A stretch of DNA of 28,266 nt from the NCBI GenBank assembly GCA_964593905.1, contig CAZQLE010000020.1:1-28266 (forward strand), given 5' to 3'. Position numbers and translations under genes: made by a program. The DNA comes from CAZQLE01 sp964593905 (GTDB taxonomy: Bacteria; Chloroflexota; Anaerolineae; Anaerolineales; Anaerolineaceae). Each line of letters opens with the position of its first letter. The first letter of the stretch is position 1. A model generated the notes under the pieces. The model worked only from the letters and a program-made list of their open reading frames with translations, had not been told where the DNA came from and did not search any database. Below, piece after piece: positions 15,874 to 24,761 of this stretch.

Positions 15874-17361
15874 TTACGGATTGGGCGGGTTCAGAAAGCC
15901 ATACACCACCTGTGAAAGGCGCGCCAAAAGGCGGTTGCCGTTGTCGAACACCAGGTTGATGGGGTGGTGGGTGTATATGGTCAAAATGTACGGCCGGGCG
16001 GGGGCGTAAACGATGGCGGTGTCGCTCATGGTGTGCAACAGCCCATCCGCTTCTTCGATCCAACCATGTTTGTGGGCTACTCGGGTGCCATCGGGCAAAC
16101 CGGCGGTAATCAGGTAGGGCAGCCGGTCACTGACCAAAAGCTCGACCATGCGCTGGCATTCAGCCGGGGTGATTTCTGCTGCGAAGGTTGCGGCCAGCGG
16201 TCCGCTGCCCGATTCGGCGCACTGATAGATGGCGTGCATTAAAAACGCCATTTCTGCCGGCGTGGTCTGGTTGTACAGGTCGGGTTGCAAATTGATATCG
16301 CTGCGCAGGTTGGCCGGGGTCTCAATCTTCTGCAAGAGCGGTGCGCCCATGTAGAAATAACCGGCCAAAAAGGTGTTCTCCAACCCAAGTTTGCGCATAT
16401 CGGCGGTGACTTCCAGCGGGCCCAGGTTGCCGCCCATGATATTTTGCATCAGCCAGTCGGCGGGGTCATTTTCAGAAACCGAGATCATCTGTTCCAGTTT
16501 GAGGCTGACATCTGGGTTGCCGGGTTCTTCGCTGCGGCGAAAGGTGGAGATCATAATGGGGATCTTGATCGTGCTTGCAGCGGTGAAGGCAATATCCGTC
16601 GGGATGTCTTGCCCATTTTGGCGGGCAAAGTGCAGTTGCTGGCCGGTTTGCGGATCGATCAACACAAGTTCAATCAGCGTTTCGCGGTCAAGCAGGTCGA
16701 TGTTTTGCTGCAACTGGATCTTAAGGTTTTGCCATTCGGGCGGCGGTGCGGCTTCGTCGCTCACCGTGAGGGTGGTCTGGCGCTGGGAGGTGGATTGCAG
16801 TGCAGCGACGATGGACGAGACCGAAGCGGCCACATCCATGCGATAACCCGCCTGACCGGGCTTAAAACCGACCCCACCCGCTTCGGGTATGGCGGCGGTG
16901 GCGGGCTGGTCATAGCGCGGGGCGATCTGCGTGAGCAGATATTGTTTGATACCCTCGGGCGATTGCATAAAGGCGGGCGTGATCAGCACCGGGGTGGTTT
17001 GCGATTGGTTCCAGAGATAGCACCAAAATTGTTGCAGGCTGCCCTGCCTGGCGCTCTGCTGCGCGAGCTGGTTTTTGAGCGCCTCGGCATCTGGCCTAAA
17101 ACCCAGTTCGGAAGGCGAAACCTGGATGATAGCCCCACGATAGTGTAATTCGATGGGCGCGGTATAGATGGCGGTCACGCGTTCAACAGCCTGTTGAACC
17201 GTCAACCCGGCCACGGGGATATCGCCAACTTGCGAGCCTGAAGGCAGCGGCCCTGTTTCGGCGGCGAACTGTTTATAGGTGACAAAACCGACGATGGCGG
17301 CCAGTAACAAAAAAGCCGCTGCGAGGGCACGTAAACCGAGGATAAGAGATTTTGATTTCAT
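15874..17361 (-). CDS. Membrane-anchored class A beta-lactamase-like serine hydrolase with YoaR-like N-terminal region
   Basis: Predicted extracytoplasmic serine hydrolase of the penicillin-recognising fold, 495 residues. A signal anchor (about 8-28) precedes a region of about 200 residues resembling the YoaR-type putative peptidoglycan-binding domain (GDIPVAGLTVQQAVERV, then GFKPGQAGYRMDV). The C-terminal half holds a class A-like active site: Ser263-x-x-Lys266 (STIK), Ser296-Glu297-Asn298 in place of SDN, and Lys431-His432-Gly433 in place of KTG. Both changes are conservative for nucleophile and oxyanion geometry, so activity on peptidoglycan-like substrates or beta-lactams is possible, but I cannot say which. 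No strong ribosome site was seen before ATG 17361. It is divergent from the Tex operon. Confidence 0.85.
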   Translation of the reverse strand: MKSKSLILGLRALAAAFLLLAAIVGFVTYKQFAAETGPLPSGSQVGDIPVAGLTVQQAVERVTAIYTAPIELHYRGAIIQVSPSELGFRPDAEALKNQLAQQSARQGSLQQFWCYLWNQSQTTPVLITPAFMQSPEGIKQYLLTQIAPRYDQPATAAIPEAGGVGFKPGQAGYRMDVAASVSSIVAALQSTSQRQTTLTVSDEAAPPPEWQNLKIQLQQNIDLLDRETLIELVLIDPQTGQQLHFARQNGQDIPTDIAFTAASTIKIPIMISTFRRSEEPGNPDVSLKLEQMISVSENDPADWLMQNIMGGNLGPLEVTADMRKLGLENTFLAGYFYMGAPLLQKIETPANLRSDINLQPDLYNQTTPAEMAFLMHAIYQCAESGSGPLAATFAAEITPAECQRMVELLVSDRLPYLITAGLPDGTRVAHKHGWIEEADGLLHTMSDTAIVYAPARPYILTIYTHHPINLVFDNGNRLLARLSQVVYGFLNPPNP

Positions 17362-17397
17362 GGACGAATGTTCGATTTTTTAAGGGTTCTCGAAGCA

Positions 17398-17422
17398 ATT
17401 TTACCAGAGATTGGTTTATAAT
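17398..17422. promoter_or_regulatory. Divergent promoter region between the serine hydrolase and the Tex operon
   Basis: On the plus strand there is a perfect TATAAT (17417-17422) about 60 bases before the first gene, with no good -35 box. On the minus strand TGG-TAAAAT (17406-17398) forms an extended -10 facing the serine hydrolase. The two overlap closely, so the divergent genes may compete for polymerase. Confidence 0.45.
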
Positions 17423-17480
17423 CCTGGCTTGCAGGGGTTAAAAAATCGATCCCCAGTCTGATCTTGTGATGGAGGAAGCT

Positions 17481-17897
17481 TTGAGCCGCGTGATTAACCC
17501 TGACAGTATTGGAAAAGAGCGAACCCGGTTGACAAAGTCGGTTGTGCTGGCTTTGCGTGAATTAATGCGCCAGAGCGAACCCGACCAGGCCAGCCGTGAC
17601 CTGGCCGCCTACATTGCCCTGGCACTGGCTGAAATTCATGCCACGGTGGATGTCTCGGTGGCCGCCTGGGAGAAGCGTGGCTACTGGGTGAAGGCTGACC
17701 GTTTTAGAATGGATTGGGAATGGACTCAGTTTAGTGCGCAAAAAATGCGTGAGGCAGTTTTGAAGGAAGACTGGCCGGCAATTGCCATGACCGCCGTGCA
17801 GGTGGGGCAAAAAATGATGAATGTGGATGTGCCGGCGCGTCACCACCTGGGAACCCCATGGGTGGGCGCCTGGAATCAACTTAAGGAAACCCATTAA
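17481..17897 (+). CDS. Small conserved-looking protein of unknown function, upstream of tex
   Basis: I do not recognise a family. The 138-residue product is soluble, mostly helical and rich in Ala, Arg and Glu, with Trp-containing segments such as VAAWEKRGYWVKADRFRMDWEW near the middle and a conserved-looking end TPWVGAWNQL. No signal peptide, membrane segment or metal motif is visible. The start was chosen at TTG 17481 because GGAGG (17471-17475) lies five bases upstream; in-frame GTG 17466 and ATG 17469 lie upstream of or over that site. It ends 14 bp before tex and shares its promoter region, so cotranscription is likely and a function in RNA or transcription is a guess by association only. 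Confidence 0.75.
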   Translation: MSRVINPDSIGKERTRLTKSVVLALRELMRQSEPDQASRDLAAYIALALAEIHATVDVSVAAWEKRGYWVKADRFRMDWEWTQFSAQKMREAVLKEDWPAIAMTAVQVGQKMMNVDVPARHHLGTPWVGAWNQLKETH

Positions 17898-17911
17898 CAG
17901 GTGAATAATTC

Positions 17912-20050
17912 ATGACTCTTTATGCCGAGAATATCGCAAAAACATTAAACCTTCGTACCCATCAGGTCTCAGCGACCATTGAACTGTTCGAAGGTGGGAA
18001 TACCGTACCATTTATTGCCCGTTATCGAAAAGAAGCCACCGGTACACTGGACGAAGAACAAATCAGGCAGGTGCAGGCCGAATGGGAACGGCTGAAAGCA
18101 CTGGATGAGCGCCGGGAGACCATTTTGACCTCAATTGAAGAGCAGGGCAAAATGACTGATGAGCTGCGGACGCAAATTTTGGCCGCAGATACGATGACGG
18201 TTTTGGAAGATCTTTACCTGCCTTATAAACCCAAGCGGCGGACGCGCGCCAGTATTGCGCGTGAAAAAGGGTTGCAGGGTCTAGCAGATTTGATTCTAAC
18301 CCAGGTTAAGAGCCAGAAGGCGGCTGAGGAACTGGCCGCGCCTTATCTGAACGAACAGGTTGAGGCGATTGAAGATGCCCTGGCCGGAGCGCGCGATATT
18401 GTGGCCGAAACCATCAGCGACCACCCCGAAATTCGCGGCGGCACGCGTCAGAAGGGCATTCAGTGGGGCACGCTGACCTGCGGTCAGATTGAAGGCGCCA
18501 AAGATGAACGTGGCGTTTACCAGCTATATTATCAATATGAGGGCCGGGTGGACCGGCTGCGCCCGCATCAGGTGCTGGCGATTAATCGCGGTGAAGAAGA
18601 GAAGGTACTCAAGGTGCAGACCGCCGTGCAGGAACGCGACTGGCGGGGTGTGATTGCGGGGGTATTCCCGACAGATATGCGCTCACCCTTTCATGATGAC
18701 CTGGCTGAGGCGATTGATGATGCGGCTGAACGGCTGCTGCTGCCGGCCATTGACCGGGATGTGCGCCGTGAACTGTCGGGGCAGGCTGAAAAGCACGCCA
18801 TCAGCGTGTTTGCCACCAACCTGCGCGCGCTGCTAAGCCAGCCGCCGTTGGAAGGGCATGTCGTCATGGGGTTGGACCCAGGGTTCCGTACCGGCTGCAA
18901 GGTGGCGATTGTGGATGCCACCGGAAAACTACTGGATACGACCACGATCTACCCGCACGAGCCGCAAAAAAAATGGAAAGAAACCCTGGCTCAACTGCGT
19001 GTGCTGGTTGAAAAATATCATGTCACCCTGATCTCGATTGGGAATGGCACTGCATCGCGCGAAACCGAACAACTGGCAGCTGAATTGATTCACAGCATGG
19101 GTGGGGATTTGCGATATTTGATCACCAATGAGGCCGGCGCAAGTGTTTATTCGGCCAGCCCGCTGGCGCGCGCTGAAATGCCGCAGTTGGATGTCAGCCT
19201 GCGCGGAGCGGTTTCGATTGCCCGCCGGGTGCAGGACCCATTGGCTGAACTGGTCAAAATTGATCCCAAGTCGATTGGAGTGGGTATGTACCAGCATGAT
19301 GTCAACCAGACCGAGTTGACCCAGGCGCTGGATACGGTGATCGAAAGCGTGGTCAACAGCGTGGGTGTCGAGGTGAATACGGCATCACCGGCTCTGTTGA
19401 CGCATGTTTCTGGCATTGGCCCCAAACTGGCCGAGCGGATTGTGGCCTATCGCGATGAGAACGGCCCTTTTAAGAACCGGCAGGCATTGAAAAAGGTCAG
19501 CGGGCTGGGGGCCAAGGCATTTGAGCAATCGGCCGGCTTTTTACGGATTCGCAATGGCGATCATCCGTTGGATGCCAGCGCGATTCACCCTGAAAGTTAT
19601 GCCGCAGCGCTTAAGGTAATGGAAAAAGCGGGTATTCAGATGGAAATGCCCGTGGAAGAAAAGCGCAGGCAAACAGAAGCACTTAAGAAACAGCAGCCGG
19701 TGCAAAAGATTGCCGAAGAAATTGGCGTGGGGGTGCCGACGTTGAATGACATCTTTGAACAACTGCTGCGGCCCGGCCGCGACCCGCGCAAAGATGCGCC
19801 CGCCCCAATTTTGCGCAGCGATGTGCTTTCGATGGATGATCTGCTGCCGGGAATGCGCCTGAAGGGCACAGTGCGCAATGTGGTGGATTTCGGGTCGTTT
19901 GTGGATATCGGCGTCAAGCAAGATGGTCTGTTGCACCGTACCCAGGTGCCATTTGGAACAGTGCTGCAGGTGGGTGATATCATTGACGTGGAAATTAAGA
20001 GCGTTGAAAAAGAACGCGGCCGTATTTCTTTAGTCTGGGTTCAGGATTAA
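17912..20050 (+). CDS. tex: RNA-binding transcription accessory protein Tex
   Basis: Tex is a conserved nucleic-acid-binding protein related to eukaryotic Spt6, linked to transcription and stress tolerance. The 712-residue product has the full architecture: N-terminal helical domain with VPFIARYRKEATGTLDE (about 31-47), YqgF/RNase H-like domain from MGLDPGFRTGCKVAIVDATG (about 319), helix-hairpin-helix SGIGPKLAERIVAYRDENG and the following KVSGLGAKAFEQ (about 495-545), and a C-terminal S1 domain GMRLKGTVRNVVDFGSFVDIG (about 647-710). The length matches the family (720-780). AGGTGA precedes the ATG. The ABC gene starts two bases after the stop. Confidence 0.97.
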   Translation: MTLYAENIAKTLNLRTHQVSATIELFEGGNTVPFIARYRKEATGTLDEEQIRQVQAEWERLKALDERRETILTSIEEQGKMTDELRTQILAADTMTVLEDLYLPYKPKRRTRASIAREKGLQGLADLILTQVKSQKAAEELAAPYLNEQVEAIEDALAGARDIVAETISDHPEIRGGTRQKGIQWGTLTCGQIEGAKDERGVYQLYYQYEGRVDRLRPHQVLAINRGEEEKVLKVQTAVQERDWRGVIAGVFPTDMRSPFHDDLAEAIDDAAERLLLPAIDRDVRRELSGQAEKHAISVFATNLRALLSQPPLEGHVVMGLDPGFRTGCKVAIVDATGKLLDTTTIYPHEPQKKWKETLAQLRVLVEKYHVTLISIGNGTASRETEQLAAELIHSMGGDLRYLITNEAGASVYSASPLARAEMPQLDVSLRGAVSIARRVQDPLAELVKIDPKSIGVGMYQHDVNQTELTQALDTVIESVVNSVGVEVNTASPALLTHVSGIGPKLAERIVAYRDENGPFKNRQALKKVSGLGAKAFEQSAGFLRIRNGDHPLDASAIHPESYAAALKVMEKAGIQMEMPVEEKRRQTEALKKQQPVQKIAEEIGVGVPTLNDIFEQLLRPGRDPRKDAPAPILRSDVLSMDDLLPGMRLKGTVRNVVDFGSFVDIGVKQDGLLHRTQVPFGTVLQVGDIIDVEIKSVEKERGRISLVWVQD

Positions 20051-20052
20051 CC

Positions 20053-21834
20053 TTGGAAAACATCAGCAGCCCCAATCAAGAATTTGTGGCGCCGCGGCGG
20101 TATGTTACCGACCGGCGTGGCCCACTGCGGTGGATTGTTTCGCACAGCGTGCGAAACTGGCACTTCCTGTTGTTGGGCTTGATTGGGGCTGCTGGAAACG
20201 CCATTCTGGCGGCGGTCAGCCCGATTTATATTGGCCGTGCTTTTACGCTGTTGAGCGGGGAGGCCCCGGATATGCGTCTTCTGGGGCGGTTTGCACTGAT
20301 CATTATGATCACTCAGGCCACCCGCGCAGTGTTGCAGTGGGGGCGCGGCATTGGTTTTGAAATGACCGCCCAGCGTGTTGAGCGCGATATTCGGGATGAG
20401 ATTTTTACCAGCCTGATCGGTAAAAGCATGACCTTTCACAGCCTGCAGCCGGTGGGTGACACAATGGCACGGGCGACCAATGATGTGCGTGAAATTAATT
20501 ATCTATTCAGCCCCGGTTTGAATATGGTGATCGGGTCGTTGAATTTTTTGATAATGCCCGTTTTGCTGTCTCCGCGCTACCACCCCAGCTTAATCGCAAC
20601 ACCGCTGATTTTTGTCTTCCTGTATTTTTTCTCTTTGTGGCGGTATATCAAACAGCTATCGCCCATCACCGATGAAGTCCGCCAGGCATTTGGCGGATTG
20701 AGCACCCGCTTATCTGAAGCGCTGGATGGCATTGAAACGGTGAAAGCGACTGCGCAGGAAGCGCAGGAAAAGACCCGCTTTTTTACCAAGGCTGGCCGGT
20801 ATCGCACTGCTGAAGTAAAACGCGGTGATGTTGAGGCTAAATACTGGCCCATGCTGCTGTTTAATATTGCGATTGCGGTGGGGCTTTTGCATGCTTCACT
20901 TTTATATATTCAGGGTGCAATTCAATTGGGCGATGTGGTGGCCTATTTTGGTTTGCTGCTGCTGCTTGATTTCCCGACTTTTGTTTCCTTGTGGGCTTAT
21001 TCGCAAATTGCTTCCGGCACAGCAGGTGCGCGAAGAATTCTGGAGATCTTGAATCGTGAAGATAATCTGGATCAAAACAAGGATGGTTATCGGCAGCCCG
21101 TAAAGGGTGGGGTGCAGTTTGAGGGGGTGACTTTTGCTTACCCCAACTCTGACGCTTCGCTGCGTGAAGTAAACTTCACGGTTAAACCGGGGCAGACGGT
21201 GGCCCTGGTGGGGCAAACCGGCTCGGGCAAAACGACCCTGACCCGGCTGATCAACCGCACCTATGATGTGTCTCAGGGTCAGGTGCGGGTGGATGGCGTG
21301 GATGTGCGTGACTGGAATCTGGAAATGCTGCGCAGGAGCGTTTCGATCATCGAGCAGGACATTTTCCTTTTCTCGCGTTCGATTCGGGAAAATATTGCCT
21401 TTGGCAACCCGGCAGCCACGGCCGAGGAAATTTATCAGGCCGCCCGCATGGCGCAGGCCGAGGAATTTATTCTAAATTTTAAAGACGGCTATGACACGGT
21501 GATCGGTGAACGCGGGGTGATGCTTTCGGGCGGGCAGCGCCAGCGGATTGCCCTGGCACGGGCCTTTTTAACCCAGCCGGCTATTTTGATTCTGGACGAT
21601 TCGACCAGTGCCATCGACAGCAACACCGAGGATAATATCCAGCGTGCCATTTATGCTGCGGCCAAAGGCAGAACCACGTTTATCATCACCCACCGCCTCT
21701 CGCAGATTCGCTGGGCGGATGTGATTGTTGTGCTGCGGCAGGGGCGCATTGCGGCCAGTGGCTCGCATGAAGCGTTGATGAAATCTTCTGAGGCGTATCG
21801 CCGAATTTTTAGTGAAGGACAGGGTGAAGAATGA
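20053..21834 (+). CDS. ABC exporter half-transporter A, non-canonical Walker B (heterodimer partner)
   Basis: TMD-NBD half of an ABC exporter, 593 residues. Transmembrane helices fill about 35-320. The NBD has Walker A GQTGSGKTT (from 386), intact signature LSGGQRQRIALARA (from 491), Walker B ILILDDSTSAID in which Asp516 replaces the catalytic Glu, and ITHRLS. It starts at TTG 20053, two bases after tex, and overlaps the next gene by four bases (ATGA). With the downstream protein it matches the asymmetric heterodimers of the TM287/288 or BmrCD type: its own ATP site is the degenerate one, while its signature completes the partner's active site. The substrate is unknown; lipid or drug export is typical. 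Confidence 0.93.
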   Translation: MENISSPNQEFVAPRRYVTDRRGPLRWIVSHSVRNWHFLLLGLIGAAGNAILAAVSPIYIGRAFTLLSGEAPDMRLLGRFALIIMITQATRAVLQWGRGIGFEMTAQRVERDIRDEIFTSLIGKSMTFHSLQPVGDTMARATNDVREINYLFSPGLNMVIGSLNFLIMPVLLSPRYHPSLIATPLIFVFLYFFSLWRYIKQLSPITDEVRQAFGGLSTRLSEALDGIETVKATAQEAQEKTRFFTKAGRYRTAEVKRGDVEAKYWPMLLFNIAIAVGLLHASLLYIQGAIQLGDVVAYFGLLLLLDFPTFVSLWAYSQIASGTAGARRILEILNREDNLDQNKDGYRQPVKGGVQFEGVTFAYPNSDASLREVNFTVKPGQTVALVGQTGSGKTTLTRLINRTYDVSQGQVRVDGVDVRDWNLEMLRRSVSIIEQDIFLFSRSIRENIAFGNPAATAEEIYQAARMAQAEEFILNFKDGYDTVIGERGVMLSGGQRQRIALARAFLTQPAILILDDSTSAIDSNTEDNIQRAIYAAAKGRTTFIITHRLSQIRWADVIVVLRQGRIAASGSHEALMKSSEAYRRIFSEGQGEE

Positions 21835-23645
21835 GTATTTTTGATGGTCTGGAAATTGAGGCATACGACCGCAAATATTCTGAAATTGCCCTGGCGAAAC
21901 GAATTTTGCATTATTTTCGCTCGTTTCGGTTTCAAATTGCCGGCTCTGCGGTGATGATGTTGATCATTTCAGGCATTGCGGCTTTGTTTCCGGTGATTGT
22001 ATCGCGCGGGGTGGATGCGCTGGCGAATAACCGTCAGGCAGAGACGGCCTACCAACTCGCGCTGGTGATTTTTAGCCTGGGCGTTTTGCGCTGGGTTGCC
22101 AACTGGATGCGCCGGCGTTGGATGGCGCGTGCCATTGCCGGGGTGGTGTTGGGGTTGGCGACGGACGCTTTCCATGCTTCGATGGAACATGACCTGTCGT
22201 TTCATGATGAATTTTCCTCGGGCAAGCTGCAATCTCGCATCACCAGCGACACCCGCGATTTTGGCGGGCTCATCGAGGTGGTTACCGACGTGAGTTCGCA
22301 GTTTATTGAAGCGATTGTGCTGGGCGTGGTTTTGGTGAATATTCAATGGCGGCTAGCAATCTATATTTTTGCCCTGATGCCGCTCATTTTTGGCTTTGCC
22401 ATTGTGTATCGGAAAATTGCGCGCAAAGTGACCCGCGAGGGAATGCAGGCCATGGCAGGCGTGAATGCAACCGTCAAAGAGACGGTCAGCGGGATTGCGG
22501 TGGCTAAAAACTTTCGCCAGGAAGCCGGAATTTATCAGGAATTTGAAGCTGCCAACCGGTTATCCTACCGGGTGAATGTGCGGCGCGGCATTGCGCTTTC
22601 GGTGGTCTTTCCAATTTTAAATGGCATCAGTGGGGTGGCGGTAGCTCTGCTGCTGTATGTTGGCGGAATGAATGTGGTGGGCGGGGTGGTTAGCGTGGGG
22701 GCGTGGTATCTATTTTTGCTCAGTGTGGATAGTTTTCTCTACCCGATGTTGAGCTTATCATCCTTTATGACCCAGATTCAGGGTGGGCTGTCGGCTGCTG
22801 AGCGTGTTTTTGCTCTGGTGGATGCCCCACACAGTGTGGTTCAAAATGGGCATGAAACGCTGGAAAATATCAAAGGCGAGATTGAGTTCCGCAATGTCAA
22901 TTTCTGGTACCGCAATCGGGAAGTCATCCTGAAGGATTTCAATCTGCATATCCAACCGGGTGAGACAATTGCCCTGGTGGGTCATACCGGGGCGGGCAAA
23001 TCATCGATCGTGAAATTGATCGAGCGTTTTTACGAGTTTCAATCCGGCCAGATTCTGGTGGATGGCAAGGATATTCGCCAGTTTGATTTGACCGCCTACC
23101 GCTCACAGTTTGGAATTGTGACCCAGACGCCGTTTTTGTTCTCTGGCTCTGTGGCTGAAAATATTCGCTATGCACGTAATGTAGCCAGCGACGATGAGAT
23201 TCTGGCGATGGCGCGCAAGGTGGGCAATGGCGAGTGGTTGGAGACACTGCCGCAAGGTCTGGAAACCGAGGCAGGCGAGCGCGGCGCGCAGCTTTCCATG
23301 GGTCAGCGGCAGTTGGTGGCGTTGATGCGGGTGCTGGTGCAGCGCCCGGCGATCTTCATTCTGGACGAGGCGACAGCCAGTATCGATCCATTTACCGAAT
23401 GGCAGATCCAGCAGGCTTTAAAATTGATCCTGGCGCAGTCTACGAGCATTTTAATTGCCCACCGCCTGTCTACGGTGCGCTCTGCCGACCGAATTCTGGT
23501 GATGAAACAGGGCTCCATTATTGAAGAAGGCAGCCATCGTTCGCTGCTGGCGCAGGGTGGACATTATGCTGAACTGTATAACACCTATTTTCGGCACCAA
23601 TCGCTGGAGTACGTGCAGCAATCTCGCACGGCACTGGGCGCGTGA
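21831..23645 (+). CDS. ABC exporter half-transporter B, catalytic Glu with altered signature (heterodimer partner)
   Basis: Second TMD-NBD half, 604 residues, with membrane helices in about 35-320. The NBD has Walker A GHTGAGKSS (384-392), Walker B IFILDEATASID with catalytic Glu513, and IAHRLS. The signature is LSMGQRQ (488-494) rather than LSGGQ. That is complementary to subunit A, which keeps LSGGQ but has lost the Glu. Consequently one composite site is consensus (Walker A/B of B plus signature of A) and the other degenerate. The ATG overlaps the stop of A, implying coupled translation and a stoichiometric heterodimer. Confidence 0.94.
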   Translation: MSIFDGLEIEAYDRKYSEIALAKRILHYFRSFRFQIAGSAVMMLIISGIAALFPVIVSRGVDALANNRQAETAYQLALVIFSLGVLRWVANWMRRRWMARAIAGVVLGLATDAFHASMEHDLSFHDEFSSGKLQSRITSDTRDFGGLIEVVTDVSSQFIEAIVLGVVLVNIQWRLAIYIFALMPLIFGFAIVYRKIARKVTREGMQAMAGVNATVKETVSGIAVAKNFRQEAGIYQEFEAANRLSYRVNVRRGIALSVVFPILNGISGVAVALLLYVGGMNVVGGVVSVGAWYLFLLSVDSFLYPMLSLSSFMTQIQGGLSAAERVFALVDAPHSVVQNGHETLENIKGEIEFRNVNFWYRNREVILKDFNLHIQPGETIALVGHTGAGKSSIVKLIERFYEFQSGQILVDGKDIRQFDLTAYRSQFGIVTQTPFLFSGSVAENIRYARNVASDDEILAMARKVGNGEWLETLPQGLETEAGERGAQLSMGQRQLVALMRVLVQRPAIFILDEATASIDPFTEWQIQQALKLILAQSTSILIAHRLSTVRSADRILVMKQGSIIEEGSHRSLLAQGGHYAELYNTYFRHQSLEYVQQSRTALGA

Positions 23646-23656
23646 TTATTGGGTGC

Positions 23657-24088
23657 TCAGCTTTGCAAAATCTTCCTGCGGTAGTTATCCAGATTTTCGC
23701 GGGTGATGGTGGTTAATTCGGCGGGAATGTCTTGCAGCGCAAACCAGCCAATGGCCTCGCACTTTCCGGGCTCCATAATTTGGGGTCTGCCTGAAATGAC
23801 GCGGCAAAGATAGGTTGGCGAGACCCAGTGCTGGCCTTCGACCGGCAGGATATGATCGACAATGTCCAGCAGTTCGCCGACTTCAATTTGAATGCCATAT
23901 TCTTCGTGCATTTCGCGTTGCAGCGCATGGGCCAGTGTTTCGCCAAATTCCACCCCGCCGCCGGGGAATTCCCACAACCCGCGTTCGTTTTTTGCCAGCG
24001 GCCCGCGTTTGGAAAGAAAAAGTCGACCCTGCTCATCGATGATGAGGGCGCCTACACCGACGCCAATGTAATCAATCCCACGTTTCAT
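23657..24088 (-). CDS. NUDIX hydrolase
   Basis: NUDIX hydrolases cleave nucleoside diphosphates linked to another group. The 143-residue protein has the box G44-x5-E50-x7-R58-E59-M-x-E62-E63-x-G65 within GGGVEFGETLAHALQREMHE, plus WEFPGG just before it. The substrate cannot be deduced; ADP-ribose, oxidised nucleotides and (d)NTPs are all possible. The start was set to ATG 24088, with AGGGA about nine bases upstream. A TTG nine bases further upstream (24097) is in frame but overlaps that site. It converges with the ABC operon (11 bp apart) and diverges from yigZ with only 16 bp between starts. Confidence 0.93.
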   Translation of the reverse strand: MKRGIDYIGVGVGALIIDEQGRLFLSKRGPLAKNERGLWEFPGGGVEFGETLAHALQREMHEEYGIQIEVGELLDIVDHILPVEGQHWVSPTYLCRVISGRPQIMEPGKCEAIGWFALQDIPAELTTITRENLDNYRRKILQS

Positions 24089-24089
24089 T

Positions 24090-24098
24090 TGGTACAAT
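24090..24098 (+). promoter_or_regulatory. Extended -10 promoter for a leaderless yigZ mRNA
   Basis: TGG-TACAAT (24090-24098) matches the TGn extended -10 consensus. The expected transcription start, about seven bases after the hexamer, is the A of the yigZ ATG at 24105, so the mRNA would be leaderless. No -35 box was found, which extended -10 promoters do not need. The element overlaps the 5' edge of the divergent NUDIX gene. Confidence 0.5.
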
Positions 24099-24104
24099 CC
24101 CTGT

Positions 24105-24761
24105 ATGGCTGATGTTCGTTACCCGATACCGGCTGAAGAGACCGAGACCGAGCTGATGGTGATTAATTCACGGTTTATTGCCAGCGCGGCGCCGGCCTTT
24201 TCGGTGGAGATGGCAAAAGAGTTTATTCATCAAATTCGCGCGCGCTACCCGGATGCCACGCATCACGTGCCGGCGTTTCTGGTTGGTTATGGCGCCAGTG
24301 TTACCGCCCATTGCAGTGATGACGGCGAGCCATCTGGCACTGCGGGCCGACCGGCGCTGGCGGTTTTGCAGGGCAGCGGCCTGGGCGATGTGGTGGTGGT
24401 GATTACGCGGTATTTTGGCGGCACAAAACTGGGCACCGGTGGGCTGGTGCGTGCTTATACCGATTCGGTCAAGGCCGTGCTTGAAATTCTACCACGCGCC
24501 GAACGCATTCCCACCTATACGGTGATGAGCACACTGCCGTATAACCTGTTTGAACGCGTGCGGTTGTTGTGCGCGGCGCACCAGGGCAAGATTCTGGATG
24601 AGGAATTTGGCGCAGATGTGACCCTGACCATTCAGTTTGCGGTGGAGTGTTTTGCACAATTTCAGGCAGAGTTGACAGAGCTTTCACGCGGCACAGTTGA
24701 GGTGCTGATCATGGAGCATCATCCCGATACGATTATGCCATTGGGATCGATGCGCGGTTGA
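24105..24761 (+). CDS. YigZ/IMPACT family protein
   Basis: Member of the widespread YigZ/IMPACT (UPF0029) family, 218 residues; eukaryotic IMPACT regulates the GCN2 stress kinase, while the bacterial role is poorly defined. The N-terminal domain has the hallmark segments NSRFIA, DATHHVPAFLVG, SDDGEPSGTAGRPAL and VVVITRYFGGTKLGTGGLVRAY; the C-terminal domain (about 135-205) is the ferredoxin-like UPF0029 part. The length matches the family (about 200-220). No ribosome site precedes the ATG; a leaderless start is proposed. The 3' end overlaps the convergent acetyltransferase gene by 29 bp. Confidence 0.95.
   Translation: MADVRYPIPAEETETELMVINSRFIASAAPAFSVEMAKEFIHQIRARYPDATHHVPAFLVGYGASVTAHCSDDGEPSGTAGRPALAVLQGSGLGDVVVVITRYFGGTKLGTGGLVRAYTDSVKAVLEILPRAERIPTYTVMSTLPYNLFERVRLLCAAHQGKILDEEFGADVTLTIQFAVECFAQFQAELTELSRGTVEVLIMEHHPDTIMPLGSMRG

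Noticed and set aside
16285..17148. Plus-strand open frame of 287 aa opposite the serine hydrolase
   Set aside because: High GC makes long antisense frames common; the minus-strand frame has clear STIK, SEN and KHG motifs.
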